Below are positions 32,764 to 41,160 of a stretch of 64,000 bases of DNA, piece after piece. A program made the position numbers and the translations under genes. The DNA comes from Anaerolineales bacterium. GTDB lineage: Bacteria > Chloroflexota > Anaerolineae > Aggregatilineales > UBA2796. The notes beneath the pieces are model-generated. The model searched no databases and was not told where the DNA came from. It saw only the letters and a program-made list of their open reading frames with translations. Each line of letters opens with the position of its first letter. Positions within the stretch are counted from its first letter, which is position 1. The stretch covers positions 124,001 to 188,000 of the forward strand of contig JABTTZ010000004.1 in NCBI GenBank assembly GCA_015075625.1. The letters are read 5' to 3'.

Positions 32764-34929
32764 ATGAACGGCTTACCATCGGAAAAGCGGGATCGGTTCG
32801 TCACTGTTGGCGTCTTTCTCGCCGCCCTGATCGTCCTCTTTCACCGCCTGCTGCTTGGTGAGGTGCTGTATTGGGGGCTACCCTCCCTCCAATTTTACCC
32901 CTGGCGCGAATTCGGCTTTAGCGAAGTCCTCGCCGGACGCCTGCCCCTGTGGAATCCCTACAATGGGGCGGGGGCGCCGCTCTTGGCAAACTATCAAAGC
33001 GCCTTGCTCTACCCCCCTCATTGGCTGCATCTGCTCATTCCCGACCCCCGCCTGATGGGGTGGATAGGGATCGGACATACCCTTTGGGCGGCGCTTGGGA
33101 TGTGGCGCTTTGCCGGACGACTTGGCGCAGCCCCCTTAGGGCGCGGCATAGCCACGTTAGCCTTCCCGCTCAGCACGGCGCTGATCACCCGCTTGGGGAC
33201 GATCCCCATGCTGGAGGTTGCTGCGTGGCTGCCCTGGCTGATGCTCTGCGTTGAGGGCGTCCTCAGCGAGGAAACGCCGCAAACCCGCCTCAGCGCATGG
33301 TGTGGGCTGGCGCTCAGCGCGGCATTCATGCTGCTTGCCGGACACGCCCAATGGGCGTTCTATGGGCTGCTCTTGGCGGGCGGTTATGCCCTCTGGCGAA
33401 CACCCCTTGAGCGACGCCCCCTTCGACGCCTCACCCTCTGCGGCGGCGCGGTGGCGCTGGCAGTGGGCATCGCTGGAGCGCAGCTGCTCCCCACTGCGGA
33501 GTTGCAGCGGCTTTCCCAACGGGCGGAGGGCGTCACCGAGGCATTCGCCCTCAACTTTTCATTCTCCCCTTTTCAGATATTCACCCTCCTCTACCCCGAT
33601 TTTTACGGGAATCCCGGGAAAGGTGTTTACAAGATCGGCGGGGCATTTTTCGAGGTTGCCGCCTATATCGGCGTCTTTCCGATGCTGCTCATCCTTGTCA
33701 TTGGTTGGCGAACCATGTGGCGAACGGTATGGCGCGGGGGGCGGCGTCCTAAACAGGCGGCGGGAGATGGCAAAGACGCCCTTCGTCTCTTTTTCGGGGG
33801 CGTCGCCGCGCTCTCGTTCCTCTTGGCATTGGGACAGTTCACCCCCGCGTTTCCCTTTTTATATCGCCATGTGCCAACCTTTAGCCTGTTTCAAGCACCT
33901 GCCCGCTGGCTTTTGCTAACCGTCTTTGCCCTTGTCATGATCGCTGCGCTCGCCCCCTTAAAGGGCGGGCGGCGCGTCCGCTTTTGGGGGCGCTTGGGCG
34001 TCGTCTTGGGGCTAGGGATGGCGCTCATCAGCCTGATTGCCGCCAGCCTTGCCGCCCTCAGCGGCTTCGCGGCGGATATTGCGATGGGTGTGTTTGGGTT
34101 GGGAGCGGCAGTTGCCGTTGGCTCGCTTGTCTTTGTGGCGCAGCCCCTCCCCGCTGCGCCGGAGCAGGCGCAGCAGCGCTGGCGGTGGGGCGTTTTGGTG
34201 CTGCTTGCCGTTGATCTCGTCTGGGCAAATTGGGGGGCAAACCCAACCACCGCCGCCGCCTTTTACTCCCCCCGTCCCAACACGAGCGAGGGGCGGGGCG
34301 TTTGGCTTGAAGCGGACATCAGGGCGACTCAGTTTGATACCTACCTACGTCTTGATAATTACAGCGCCGTGAGCGCCGCCGAGAGCCTAGACGCCTACCG
34401 AGGGGCAGGACTTCCCAACCTGAATCTTCTGGATCGCCACCCCCTGCTCAACAATTTCGATCCCCTCCGCCCCTCGTGGCACGAAACCTTCATGGCACAG
34501 TTCAACGATCCAGCACAGCGCGAGCAACTAGAACCCCTCGCCGGACTTGGCGGGGAGCGCCTTTGGATCGTCCCTCGCGGCAACCCCACCGAGGATCGGT
34601 TGCCCCCTGTCGGCTATGGTAGTGCCGCGATCATCACTGAAACGCCGTTGGCGCTGACGATCACCGCCGACTCCCCCGACGGGGGCTGGCTGATCCTTGC
34701 CGATACCGATTATCCGGGGTGGGCGGCGTGGGTCGATGATCACCCCACACCTATCCAGCGGGCGAACGGGGCATTTCGGGCGGTGGCGCTCCCCGCTGGC
34801 AGGCATACCGTCCTCTTTCGCTATGAGTCCCGTCCCTTTCAGGTGGGGGGTATCCTCAGTGGCACGGCACTGGCGGTTTTGATTGTTGTATGGGCGGTGG
34901 GACGACTGATGATCCGTCGCACCCCGTAG
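32764..34929 (+). CDS. YfhO-like multi-spanning membrane protein
   Basis: 721 residues from ATG 32764. About 11-12 hydrophobic helices. An early loop contains FYPWREFGFSEVLAGRLPLWNPYNGAGAPLLANYQ, the pattern of GT-C/YfhO proteins. The C-terminal extracytoplasmic beta domain (about 610-690: GGWLILADTDYPGWAAWVDD, FRAVALPAGRHTVLFRY) is diagnostic of YfhO (PF09586). Members are implicated in glycosylation of cell-wall polymers, with a lipid-linked sugar as donor. The stop codon TAG lies inside a GTAGGG-type hairpin (34925-34943). Frames starting earlier (32704) lack a ribosome site. Confidence 0.85.
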   Translation: MNGLPSEKRDRFVTVGVFLAALIVLFHRLLLGEVLYWGLPSLQFYPWREFGFSEVLAGRLPLWNPYNGAGAPLLANYQSALLYPPHWLHLLIPDPRLMGWIGIGHTLWAALGMWRFAGRLGAAPLGRGIATLAFPLSTALITRLGTIPMLEVAAWLPWLMLCVEGVLSEETPQTRLSAWCGLALSAAFMLLAGHAQWAFYGLLLAGGYALWRTPLERRPLRRLTLCGGAVALAVGIAGAQLLPTAELQRLSQRAEGVTEAFALNFSFSPFQIFTLLYPDFYGNPGKGVYKIGGAFFEVAAYIGVFPMLLILVIGWRTMWRTVWRGGRRPKQAAGDGKDALRLFFGGVAALSFLLALGQFTPAFPFLYRHVPTFSLFQAPARWLLLTVFALVMIAALAPLKGGRRVRFWGRLGVVLGLGMALISLIAASLAALSGFAADIAMGVFGLGAAVAVGSLVFVAQPLPAAPEQAQQRWRWGVLVLLAVDLVWANWGANPTTAAAFYSPRPNTSEGRGVWLEADIRATQFDTYLRLDNYSAVSAAESLDAYRGAGLPNLNLLDRHPLLNNFDPLRPSWHETFMAQFNDPAQREQLEPLAGLGGERLWIVPRGNPTEDRLPPVGYGSAAIITETPLALTITADSPDGGWLILADTDYPGWAAWVDDHPTPIQRANGAFRAVALPAGRHTVLFRYESRPFQVGGILSGTALAVLIVVWAVGRLMIRRTP

Positions 34930-34943
34930 GGACGCCCCCTACG
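34925..34943. repeat. R2 hairpin overlapping the YfhO stop codon
   Basis: CGTAGGG-ACGCC-CCCTACG, a perfect 7-bp stem. The TAG at 34927-34929, the stop codon of the YfhO-like gene, lies in its left arm. Same family as 37728-37746 and 38196-38220. Confidence 0.7.
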
Positions 34944-35038
34944 CCCGCCCTTTTAGAAATTGGTGTGGCAAGGGCGCACAAGGCAAGGGATACTCTGCCT
35001 GTTTCCCTTGCCCACCTGAGTCTAAGGAACGTCCCGCC

Positions 35039-35824
35039 ATGCGTTATGATTCGATGCACGCCCCCATTGCCTTGCAGCTTTATTCCGTCCGTGATCGCCT
35101 CAGCGCCGACTTCGAGGGGACGATCCGCACCATCGCCAGTTATGGCTACCGCGCTGTGGAGACGGCGGGTGTCTACGGCGAATCGCCCGCCCGTGCCGCC
35201 GTCCTTTTCAAGGAGTTAGGAATTCAGGTGGTCAGCCTTCATGCGGCGGTTGATCCTGACGATGCGAGCAAACTGGCACAGGTTGTCGAAAGCGCCGCCG
35301 CGTTTGGGGCGAAAACGATTGTCCATCCCTGGTATCCCGCCGAACACTTCACCACCCTCGATGGCGTAGAGCGCATTTGCGAGCAGTTGAACCGCAGCCA
35401 TGCGCAGTTGGCTGCGGCGGGGCTGACATTGGCATACCACAACCACCATTTCGAGTGCCTTTCCCTCCCCGATGGGCGGCTGCCCCTGTTGCACATGAAA
35501 GAGCGCCTCGATCCGGCAATCCTCTTTGAAGTGGATACCTATTGGGTACAGACTGCTGGCGTAAATGTGATTGCCCTGTTGGATGCGCTTGGGGATCGTA
35601 CCGCTCTGCTGCATATCAAGGATGGCTCAACCGAACTCGATCAGCCAATGGTGGCGGTGGGCGATGGGGTGATGAATTTTCCCGCGATCCTTGCTGGCAG
35701 GCAAGTTTCCGCCTTGATTGTGGAGTTGGATCGCTGCGCGACAGACATGCTGGCGGCTGTTGAAAAGAGCTACCGCTATGTAAGCCAACTCGTCGGGCGG
35801 TTGGGAATGGGGGATGGGGCATAG
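35039..35824 (+). CDS. Sugar phosphate isomerase/epimerase (xylose isomerase-like TIM barrel)
   Basis: 261 residues. Starts with IALQLYSVRDRLSADFEGTIRTI, a common opening of this family. Metal-site regions are LAYHNHHFEC, ILFEVDTYWVQTAGVN, LLHIKDGS and LIVELDRCATDM, giving the expected Glu, Asp, His and Glu ligands. These enzymes isomerise or epimerise free sugars, sugar phosphates or inositol derivatives. AAGGA lies 9 nt before the ATG. It stands alone between YfhO and the metallo-beta-lactamase-fold gene; the Gfo/Idh/MocA oxidoreductase, a frequent partner, is 2.4 kb downstream on the other strand. Confidence 0.88.
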   Translation: MRYDSMHAPIALQLYSVRDRLSADFEGTIRTIASYGYRAVETAGVYGESPARAAVLFKELGIQVVSLHAAVDPDDASKLAQVVESAAAFGAKTIVHPWYPAEHFTTLDGVERICEQLNRSHAQLAAAGLTLAYHNHHFECLSLPDGRLPLLHMKERLDPAILFEVDTYWVQTAGVNVIALLDALGDRTALLHIKDGSTELDQPMVAVGDGVMNFPAILAGRQVSALIVELDRCATDMLAAVEKSYRYVSQLVGRLGMGDGA

Positions 35825-35967
35825 GCAGGTGTTTTTTTTGACAATTTTTACTATGCGCGGTGCTGTGAACGCCCCAGGGGGCGACCCTACGGGGTGCGGG
35901 GGTTAGGCATTGGGCAATGTCGTTTAGACAGCCTTATCATTAATCATGATTGCAGCGGGCAAGTTGC

Positions 35968-35996
35968 TTGACGGCAGCCGTTCTAATCACTATACT
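35968..35996 (+). promoter_or_regulatory. Promoter of the metallo-beta-lactamase-fold gene
   Basis: TTGACG (35968-35973), 17-nt spacer, TATACT (35991-35996), 63 nt before the ATG at 36059. Confidence 0.6.
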
Positions 35997-36058
35997 GTGC
36001 GCCCATTCGCTGAGGTCTGATCGTAGTCGTTCGTTGCAGTCGTGGGATAAGGCGAGTT

Positions 36059-36901
36059 ATGCATCGTGAGCGCGTCGCAGATGACATTTATGTATTCACC
36101 AGCGAACGGTATGCCCAAGTTACCGCTGGCATTGTTCTCACCACCGATGGCGCCGTTCTCATAGATACCCTTCTTTTTCCCGAAGAAACGCTGGCACTTA
36201 AGCAGTATGTCGAAACACGCCTTCGCCAAAAAGTCCGCTATGTGATCAATACCCATTACCACGCTGATCACACCTATGGGACGTATTTGTTTCCCAACGC
36301 GACGGTTATTGCCCACGCCAAATGTGCCGATCTGCTGGAAACACGCGGGCGGGCGGCGTTGGCTGAGGCACGGGTGGGAAGCACCGAACTGGCAGAGGTA
36401 GAGGTGATCCTCCCCCAAGTTGTTTTCAACGAGAGTGAATTCTTACTGACTATTGGCGATAAATCCTTTCAATTGACCCACACCCCCGGACACAGCCCCG
36501 ATTCGATCTGCGTCTTGGTGCGTGAGGATCGCGTCCTCTTTGCGGCGGATACACTCATGGCGATTCCCTTTTTCGTGGATGGTGATTACAGCGCCTTCCG
36601 CGAGTCTTTGCGGGCGATTCCCTATCAGCTTTTGGAAAATATTGTTCAAGGTCACGGTGAGGTTGTTTTGCGTGGCGAGATCGAGGGCAAGATTCGCAGC
36701 GATCTGCGCTATCTTGAGGAAGTTCGCAAACATGTTGAGATCGCCCACAGTAAGGCAGACCCTGAGAAATATTTCGATGGCATTGACCTTGAAAAGTTTG
36801 GTAAAAGCCGGATTCTGTTGGGCGGCAAGGTGCGTGCGCTTCATAGAGCAAACCTACAAGCACTCTACCACCGCCTCTATGATCACGCCTCAGCGGGCTG
36901 A
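36059..36901 (+). CDS. Metallo-beta-lactamase-fold hydrolase
   Basis: 280 residues. The Zn motif is intact: INTHYHADHTYGT (HxHxDH near residue 72-77), THTPGHSPDS, and AADTLMAI with the bridging Asp. The fold starts at residue 5 with DIYVFTSERYAQVTAGIVLTTDGAVLIDT. A C-terminal helical extension (about 220-280, RSDLRYLEEVRKHVEIAHSKADPEKYF) follows the core. The family covers thioesterases, glyoxalase II, ribonucleases and others; the substrate here cannot be told. It has its own promoter, and the methyltransferase gene starts 28 nt downstream. Confidence 0.85.
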   Translation: MHRERVADDIYVFTSERYAQVTAGIVLTTDGAVLIDTLLFPEETLALKQYVETRLRQKVRYVINTHYHADHTYGTYLFPNATVIAHAKCADLLETRGRAALAEARVGSTELAEVEVILPQVVFNESEFLLTIGDKSFQLTHTPGHSPDSICVLVREDRVLFAADTLMAIPFFVDGDYSAFRESLRAIPYQLLENIVQGHGEVVLRGEIEGKIRSDLRYLEEVRKHVEIAHSKADPEKYFDGIDLEKFGKSRILLGGKVRALHRANLQALYHRLYDHASAG

Positions 36902-36929
36902 TCCCTCACACCCCAAACGAGTGCCGACG

Positions 36930-37733
36930 ATGGGCGACAAACCGAATCCAAAGGATCCGAGCCTTCCACCAGATTATCGGGCAGCCTTTTTTACCGCTTA
37001 CCACACGACAAACGATCTCCCCACCACCGCGGATCCCGCCACCTATGCGGCGGCGGCGCGACAATATGCCGGACGCTGGGCGCAGTGGCTGCCCTCCGAA
37101 AAAAATGTCCCCATCCTTGATCTTGGCTGCGGGGCGGGGGAGTTCCTTCATTTTCTGTGGGGGCGAGGCTATCATACTCTCTATGGCGTTGATTTGAACG
37201 CTGAGGGGCTTGCCTTAGGGCGGACCATGGGCTTGCCCAACCTTAGCGAGGGCAACCTGATTACCTATTTGGTGAATCACCTCGCGGCGGAGCGTCCCCC
37301 CTTTGGGTTGATCGCCGCCTTGAACGTTTTTGAGCATTTGCACAAGGCGGAGATCATCACCCTCTTGGGGCTGATCCGGCGGGCGCTGACGCCTTCGGGT
37401 CGGCTCATCGCTGTGACCCCCAACGGACTCTCCCCTTTTGGCGGGGCAACACGCTACTGGGACTTCACCCACGAGACGGGCTTCACGCCAGCCGCATGGC
37501 GTCAGTTAGCGCGTCTGACGGGCTTTTCCGCGCCGATTTTTGAGGAATATGGGGCGATCCCTCATTCATGGCGAGGGCGGCTTCGGGCGCTTTTGTGGCA
37601 GCTGATCAAAACCGGAATCACCCTCTATGATCGGGTGGAGATCGGCGCCCCCCGCGATGCCAGCCGCGTCTACACGGCGGATATGAAGATCATCCTCTCC
37701 TCCCGTCAGGGTAGCGGTGCGGACGCGCTGTAG
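36930..37733 (+). CDS. Class I SAM-dependent methyltransferase
   Basis: 267 residues from ATG 36930; an upstream GTG (36921) and an ATG inside the preceding gene are alternatives. SAM-binding motif I is ILDLGCGAGEFLHFLWGRGY (about residues 66-85), with acidic motif VDLNAEGL, then LIAALNVFEHLHKAEI and LTPSGRLIAVTPN. Layout is that of UbiG/Hma-like methyltransferases that often modify glycans, lipids or small metabolites. C-terminal helices include LRALLWQLIKTGITLYDR. It may share a transcript with the metallo-beta-lactamase-fold gene. Its stop codon TAG lies in an R2 hairpin. Confidence 0.82.
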   Translation: MGDKPNPKDPSLPPDYRAAFFTAYHTTNDLPTTADPATYAAAARQYAGRWAQWLPSEKNVPILDLGCGAGEFLHFLWGRGYHTLYGVDLNAEGLALGRTMGLPNLSEGNLITYLVNHLAAERPPFGLIAALNVFEHLHKAEIITLLGLIRRALTPSGRLIAVTPNGLSPFGGATRYWDFTHETGFTPAAWRQLARLTGFSAPIFEEYGAIPHSWRGRLRALLWQLIKTGITLYDRVEIGAPRDASRVYTADMKIILSSRQGSGADAL

Positions 37734-37746
37734 CGTGTCCCTACAG
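37728..37746. repeat. R2 hairpin overlapping the methyltransferase stop codon
   Basis: CTGTAG-CGTGTCC-CTACAG. The TAG at 37731-37733 ends the methyltransferase frame. The arm and loop resemble the GTAGGGACGCC family. Confidence 0.6.
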
Positions 37747-38195
37747 GGGATGCGGGGGGGTAAAACACGGGGCGACGAGCGCATACAATGCGCCGCTACC
37801 AAAAACAGGGTTTCGGTCTTTCCTTGCTTTCAGCCCCGTCCTTTAGGTCTTGTCCGTAAATAGAAAAGGACCATCTGCCAAGAAGGGGAACCCTCAAAAG
37901 AGACCAACTAGGTTGTGTTGACGTTTTTGGTTCAGAACCCCTATCCGCCCCGGTTACTGCGCAGCAGTCGCCTTTTCCCGCAGACAGGGAAAGGGGGAGA
38001 GAGGCCCGGTCTCTGTTTACAAAGTGGGGGTTAGGGCTTCCAAGCCCCGAAGGGGTGATTGCTTTCAGCCCGCTGCTTTAGCGGCGGGCGCTCACGGGTG
38101 GCGATGGGCGCAAGCATTGCGCCCCTACAAGAATTACCCGATCACCAGAACCTAGCCTGTGGTAACGTTCTAACCCGCCATTCCGCCCGCACCTT
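37747..38195. repeat. Long intergenic region of hairpin repeats between convergent genes
   Basis: About 450 bp without a gene. Includes G/C-tract repeats (37960-38010) and an R1 copy (38040-38090) whose first and third stems are intact, CCCC-GAA-GGGG and CCCGCTGC-TTTA-GCGGCGGG, while the middle stem is degenerate. Confidence 0.6.
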
Positions 38196-38220
38196 CGTAG
38201 GGACGCCCCCTCAGTCTACG
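38196..38220. repeat. R2-type repeat enclosing the Gfo/Idh/MocA stop codon
   Basis: GTAGGGACGCCCCCT followed by a short closing arm; CGTAG (38196-38200) pairs with CTACG (38216-38220). The minus-strand stop TGA (38213-38211) lies in the loop. Confidence 0.6.
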
Positions 38221-39368
38221 GTGATGCGCGTCCCTGTCGCGGCGGAGTGCAATGCCGCCTCCAAAACCTTGGTAGCGACGACGCCATCCTCAAAATTGGG
38301 GCGAATTTCCGTGCCGGACGCCACCGCCTTCAAAAAGTCAACGACGGCATGGGTGAATTCATGCTCATAGCCGATGATATGACCGGGGGGCCACCACCCC
38401 TCCATATAGGCATGACCGCGCTCTGTTGCCAGAATGTCACGGAAACCCTGTGCATAGGCGGGGTCGTCGGCAGAAAAATACTGAAGTTCGTTCATCCGCT
38501 CAAGGTTGAACAGCAGACTTCCCTTGCTCCCGTAAATCTCGAAGGCGTTGTAATTTTTTCGTCCAGTGGCAAAGCGCGTCGCCTCAAAGGATCCCAACGC
38601 ACCATTGGCAAACTTGACGACGAGGAAGGCGGCATCTTCCACGGTCACCTCGCCCCTCGAGGTAGTCTCCCCGCTGCCCGCGCTAAAGGTTGCCGCCCCC
38701 TTGCCGGGGAGTGGGCGCTCCTTCACAAAATTTGTGGTCATTGCCATTACGGTGCTGATTTCCCCTACCAAAAAACGCGCCAGATCGATGCTGTGCGAAT
38801 TCAGATCGCCGTGTGGTCCCGATCCGGCGGTTTCTTTGCGTAAATGCCATGTGAGCGGAAAATTGGGATCGACCACCCACGATTGAAGGTAGCAGCCCCG
38901 CCAATGAAAAATCCGCCCGATTTTGCCCTCGTCAATCAACTGTTTTGCCAACATAACGGCGGGGACGCGGCGATAATTATGATTCAGGTAATGGACGATT
39001 CCGGCACTCTTTGCCGCCTCATACATGCTCTCCGCTTGGGCAAGGTTCAGCGCCAGCGGTTTTTCGCAGAAAATGTGTTTGCCCGCTTTTGCCGCTGCCA
39101 CCGCCACCTCATGATGAAGGTGCGTTGGGAGGGCAATATCCACGATATTCACATCATCGCGGGCAATCACCTTCCGCCAATCGGTTTCCACCGCTTGCCA
39201 GCCCCACCGCGCAGCAAAAGCGGCAAGGGCGTCGCCATCTTGCCCACAAGCAACCTTCAAGACGGGGTGAAGGGGAACATCGAAAAAACGGGGCGCGTTC
39301 AGCCATGCGCTGCTGTGCGCCTTGCCCATAAATTTTGTGCCAAGAATGGCGATATTGATTTCGTCCAC
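38211..39368 (-). CDS. Gfo/Idh/MocA-family oxidoreductase
   Basis: 385 residues from GTG 39368. An in-frame GTG at 39386 lies in the repeat element next door and lacks a ribosome site, so it was not used. The N-terminal Rossmann domain has INIAILGTKFMGKAHSSAW and VDIALPTHLHHEVAVAA, followed by the hallmark GKHIFCEKPLALN with the catalytic Lys. The C-terminal domain contains GDLNSHSIDLARFLVGE, with the active-site Asp and His. The family oxidises sugars or inositols with NAD(P)+. It may work with the sugar isomerase at 35039. Upstream is R3 copy B. Confidence 0.9.
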   Translation of the reverse strand: MDEINIAILGTKFMGKAHSSAWLNAPRFFDVPLHPVLKVACGQDGDALAAFAARWGWQAVETDWRKVIARDDVNIVDIALPTHLHHEVAVAAAKAGKHIFCEKPLALNLAQAESMYEAAKSAGIVHYLNHNYRRVPAVMLAKQLIDEGKIGRIFHWRGCYLQSWVVDPNFPLTWHLRKETAGSGPHGDLNSHSIDLARFLVGEISTVMAMTTNFVKERPLPGKGAATFSAGSGETTSRGEVTVEDAAFLVVKFANGALGSFEATRFATGRKNYNAFEIYGSKGSLLFNLERMNELQYFSADDPAYAQGFRDILATERGHAYMEGWWPPGHIIGYEHEFTHAVVDFLKAVASGTEIRPNFEDGVVATKVLEAALHSAATGTRITVD

Positions 39369-39387
39369 ATTCCCTCGTTGTAACACC

Positions 39388-39551
39388 TACAGCATTTTTC
39401 AAGGAGATTGACCCCTTAGTGGTTGACAGTCCCGCTTATCACGATATACTTACCAATGGGCTAGGCGGTGGTGATCTAAAGCGTAAACGAACGACGCCCG
39501 CCCTTCTTGTAAGAAGGCTGGTTGCAGCCCAACCAGTGAGGGTACTGCAAT
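39388..39551 (-). repeat. R3 element, copy B
   Basis: 164 bp, inverted relative to copies A (43048-43211) and C (50698-50846). In its own orientation it begins ATTGCAGTACCCT, then the stem CTGGTTG-GGCTG-CAACCAG and the stem CCTTCT-TAC-AAGAAGG region, and shares GGTAAGTATATC and CTCCTTGAAAAATGC-type blocks with copy A. No open frame. It ends at the start region of the Gfo/Idh/MocA gene. Confidence 0.85.
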
Positions 39552-39574
39552 AGAAACACTGACTACCTCTGTAG

Positions 39575-39653
39575 GGGCGACCCCACGTGGTCGCCCGCCT
39601 GCTATCTCCCCACCACACCCCTGTAGGGATGCCACCTGGGGGCGTCCCTACAG
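39575..39653. repeat. Two R2 hairpins in tandem
   Basis: GGGCGACC-CCACGT-GGTCGCCC (39575-39596), a perfect 8-bp stem, and CTGTAGGGATGCC with GGCGTCCCTACAG (39621-39653), a 13-bp stem with one G-T. They fill the gap before the lipoprotein stop codon. Confidence 0.75.
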
Positions 39654-39725
39654 AGGGCTGGCTTTCCCCCTCAGCCTTGCGGGCTAGGGGGTGAGGGCGT
39701 TAAATGGAATGCGGATGATGGGCGA

Positions 39726-41156
39726 CTACTCCTTGAAAGGACACATCTCGGCAAGGCTGTAGGTACGGTTGGCATAGCCATAGCTGTTCAAATAGATCAG
39801 GGTTTCAGGGCGGGCGGGCAGCGCGGCAACTGCGGCGGCGCACGCCTTTCCCACATTCCGCGTTTTGTTCAGCGTATCAATGAAGGCTTGCCCAATCACA
39901 ACGTAGCCCTCGCCCGGTGTGCCGGGGGGATTTTCCGTTTTGATCCGCTCTAGGGTGAGCGTTGCCGTCCGGCGCTGCTCGTTGAACGCCTGAATCAACA
40001 TTTTTCGATAGGTGGCATATGCCTTCAACATGATCGCCTCGTTGGGGAGATTCCATGCTTGAAGATTGCGCCCCAAACGAACGGCATCATACTTTTCTAA
40101 GGCTTCTTCCCATGCTTGCAAGGTGAACAGCGTATCGGCATCGTGGACGGCGTGGATCAGGTAGGCAGCCGGTGGGAGCGCCGTCATTGCCATACGGTAG
40201 ACACTCCCATCCCAATCCCAATAATCCACCGCCTGCCGCGTCGGTCCAGAGCTTGCCGTCAGCGCCGGATTGTAGGTGACGGTAAGTTCCAACACGCCGT
40301 CCCCGTCGGGGTCGCCAATGCCGACTTTGCCCCCCGTCGCGTTGATGGGAATGGTGTTCAGCGTCTTAAAGACGCCGAGCGTCGCACTCCACGAATAGAT
40401 GTTGGCGATCAGGTCGCAGCCAAGCGCCGTACAGGTGGCTTGGGTAAACACGAGTTCGGCGCGGGCATCGCCGTTCATATCGCCCACGCGCTTTAATTCG
40501 GGGAGGATCACCGTTGGGCTATAGACGGTGTTGAACAGCAGCCGATAGCCCCCCTGCGCACAGCCATAGACAAGCAGCACGCCGGGCGATGCCTGCCCTT
40601 CCACAAACGCCAACGGGTCATAGAGAGCGATCACGATCTCGGCAATACCATCCCCGGTGAGGTCAGTATCGGCTTGGACGAGCGCCCCCTCGCGGATTGA
40701 CCCCCAACTGCGCAAAACACCCTCCAACAACGCGGGCGAGCCGCCCACCGAAAGGTATTGACCGATTGCCTCTGGGTACTGGGTGAAAGAGACGGGCTTA
40801 TCCGGCGGGAGCGGCGACGCTGGATTTGGGCAAGCATCCGGCACATAAAAGGGGAGGTTTGGGGTGGCGTTTGCCGCCGCCGTCGCCGCGATGACGGTTG
40901 CCGCCAAGACGGTTGCTGTTGCCGCCGGAGCGACAATCTCCCCGAATGGGATTGGCGTTTGGCGTCCGGGGGCGGCGTTTGTCCCAATCATCACCGAGAC
41001 GCGCCCGCCGGGGGTGGCGGTGGCAAAAGGTTCAGGCGTGGGCGTTGGACGGGCAGGGCGCTGCCCAACGACATCGTTTAGCCCGCTGCACGCTAAGCCT
41101 GTCGCCACCATGAGCGCCACCAGCATGGCAATCCGCCGGCGCTTCCCGCCAATCAT
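39726..41156 (-). CDS. Lipoprotein with FG-GAP/VCBS-like repeats
   Basis: 476 residues from ATG 41156; ATG 41177 is also in frame and would overlap the upstream gene by 17 nt. The basic n-region KRRRIAMLVALMVATGLAC ends in a lipobox Cys, then a Thr/Pro/Ala linker. The middle contains Asp-rich calcium-binding-type repeats: TDLTGDGIAEIVIALYD, VGDMNGDARAELVFTQ and IGDPDGDGVLELTVTY, as in integrin-like FG-GAP propellers. A helical C-terminal part (about 330-430, LFTLQAWEEALEKYDAV...) looks TPR-like. It is exported and anchored, probably binding surface components. Likely co-transcribed with the GT-C glycosyltransferase. Confidence 0.75.
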   Translation of the reverse strand: MIGGKRRRIAMLVALMVATGLACSGLNDVVGQRPARPTPTPEPFATATPGGRVSVMIGTNAAPGRQTPIPFGEIVAPAATATVLAATVIAATAAANATPNLPFYVPDACPNPASPLPPDKPVSFTQYPEAIGQYLSVGGSPALLEGVLRSWGSIREGALVQADTDLTGDGIAEIVIALYDPLAFVEGQASPGVLLVYGCAQGGYRLLFNTVYSPTVILPELKRVGDMNGDARAELVFTQATCTALGCDLIANIYSWSATLGVFKTLNTIPINATGGKVGIGDPDGDGVLELTVTYNPALTASSGPTRQAVDYWDWDGSVYRMAMTALPPAAYLIHAVHDADTLFTLQAWEEALEKYDAVRLGRNLQAWNLPNEAIMLKAYATYRKMLIQAFNEQRRTATLTLERIKTENPPGTPGEGYVVIGQAFIDTLNKTRNVGKACAAAVAALPARPETLIYLNSYGYANRTYSLAEMCPFKE

Positions 41157-41160
41157 GTGC

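Noticed and set aside
39369-39386. GTG 39386 as start of the Gfo/Idh/MocA gene
   Set aside because: Lies at the edge of R3 copy B and has no ribosome site; 39368 is closer to the normal family start.
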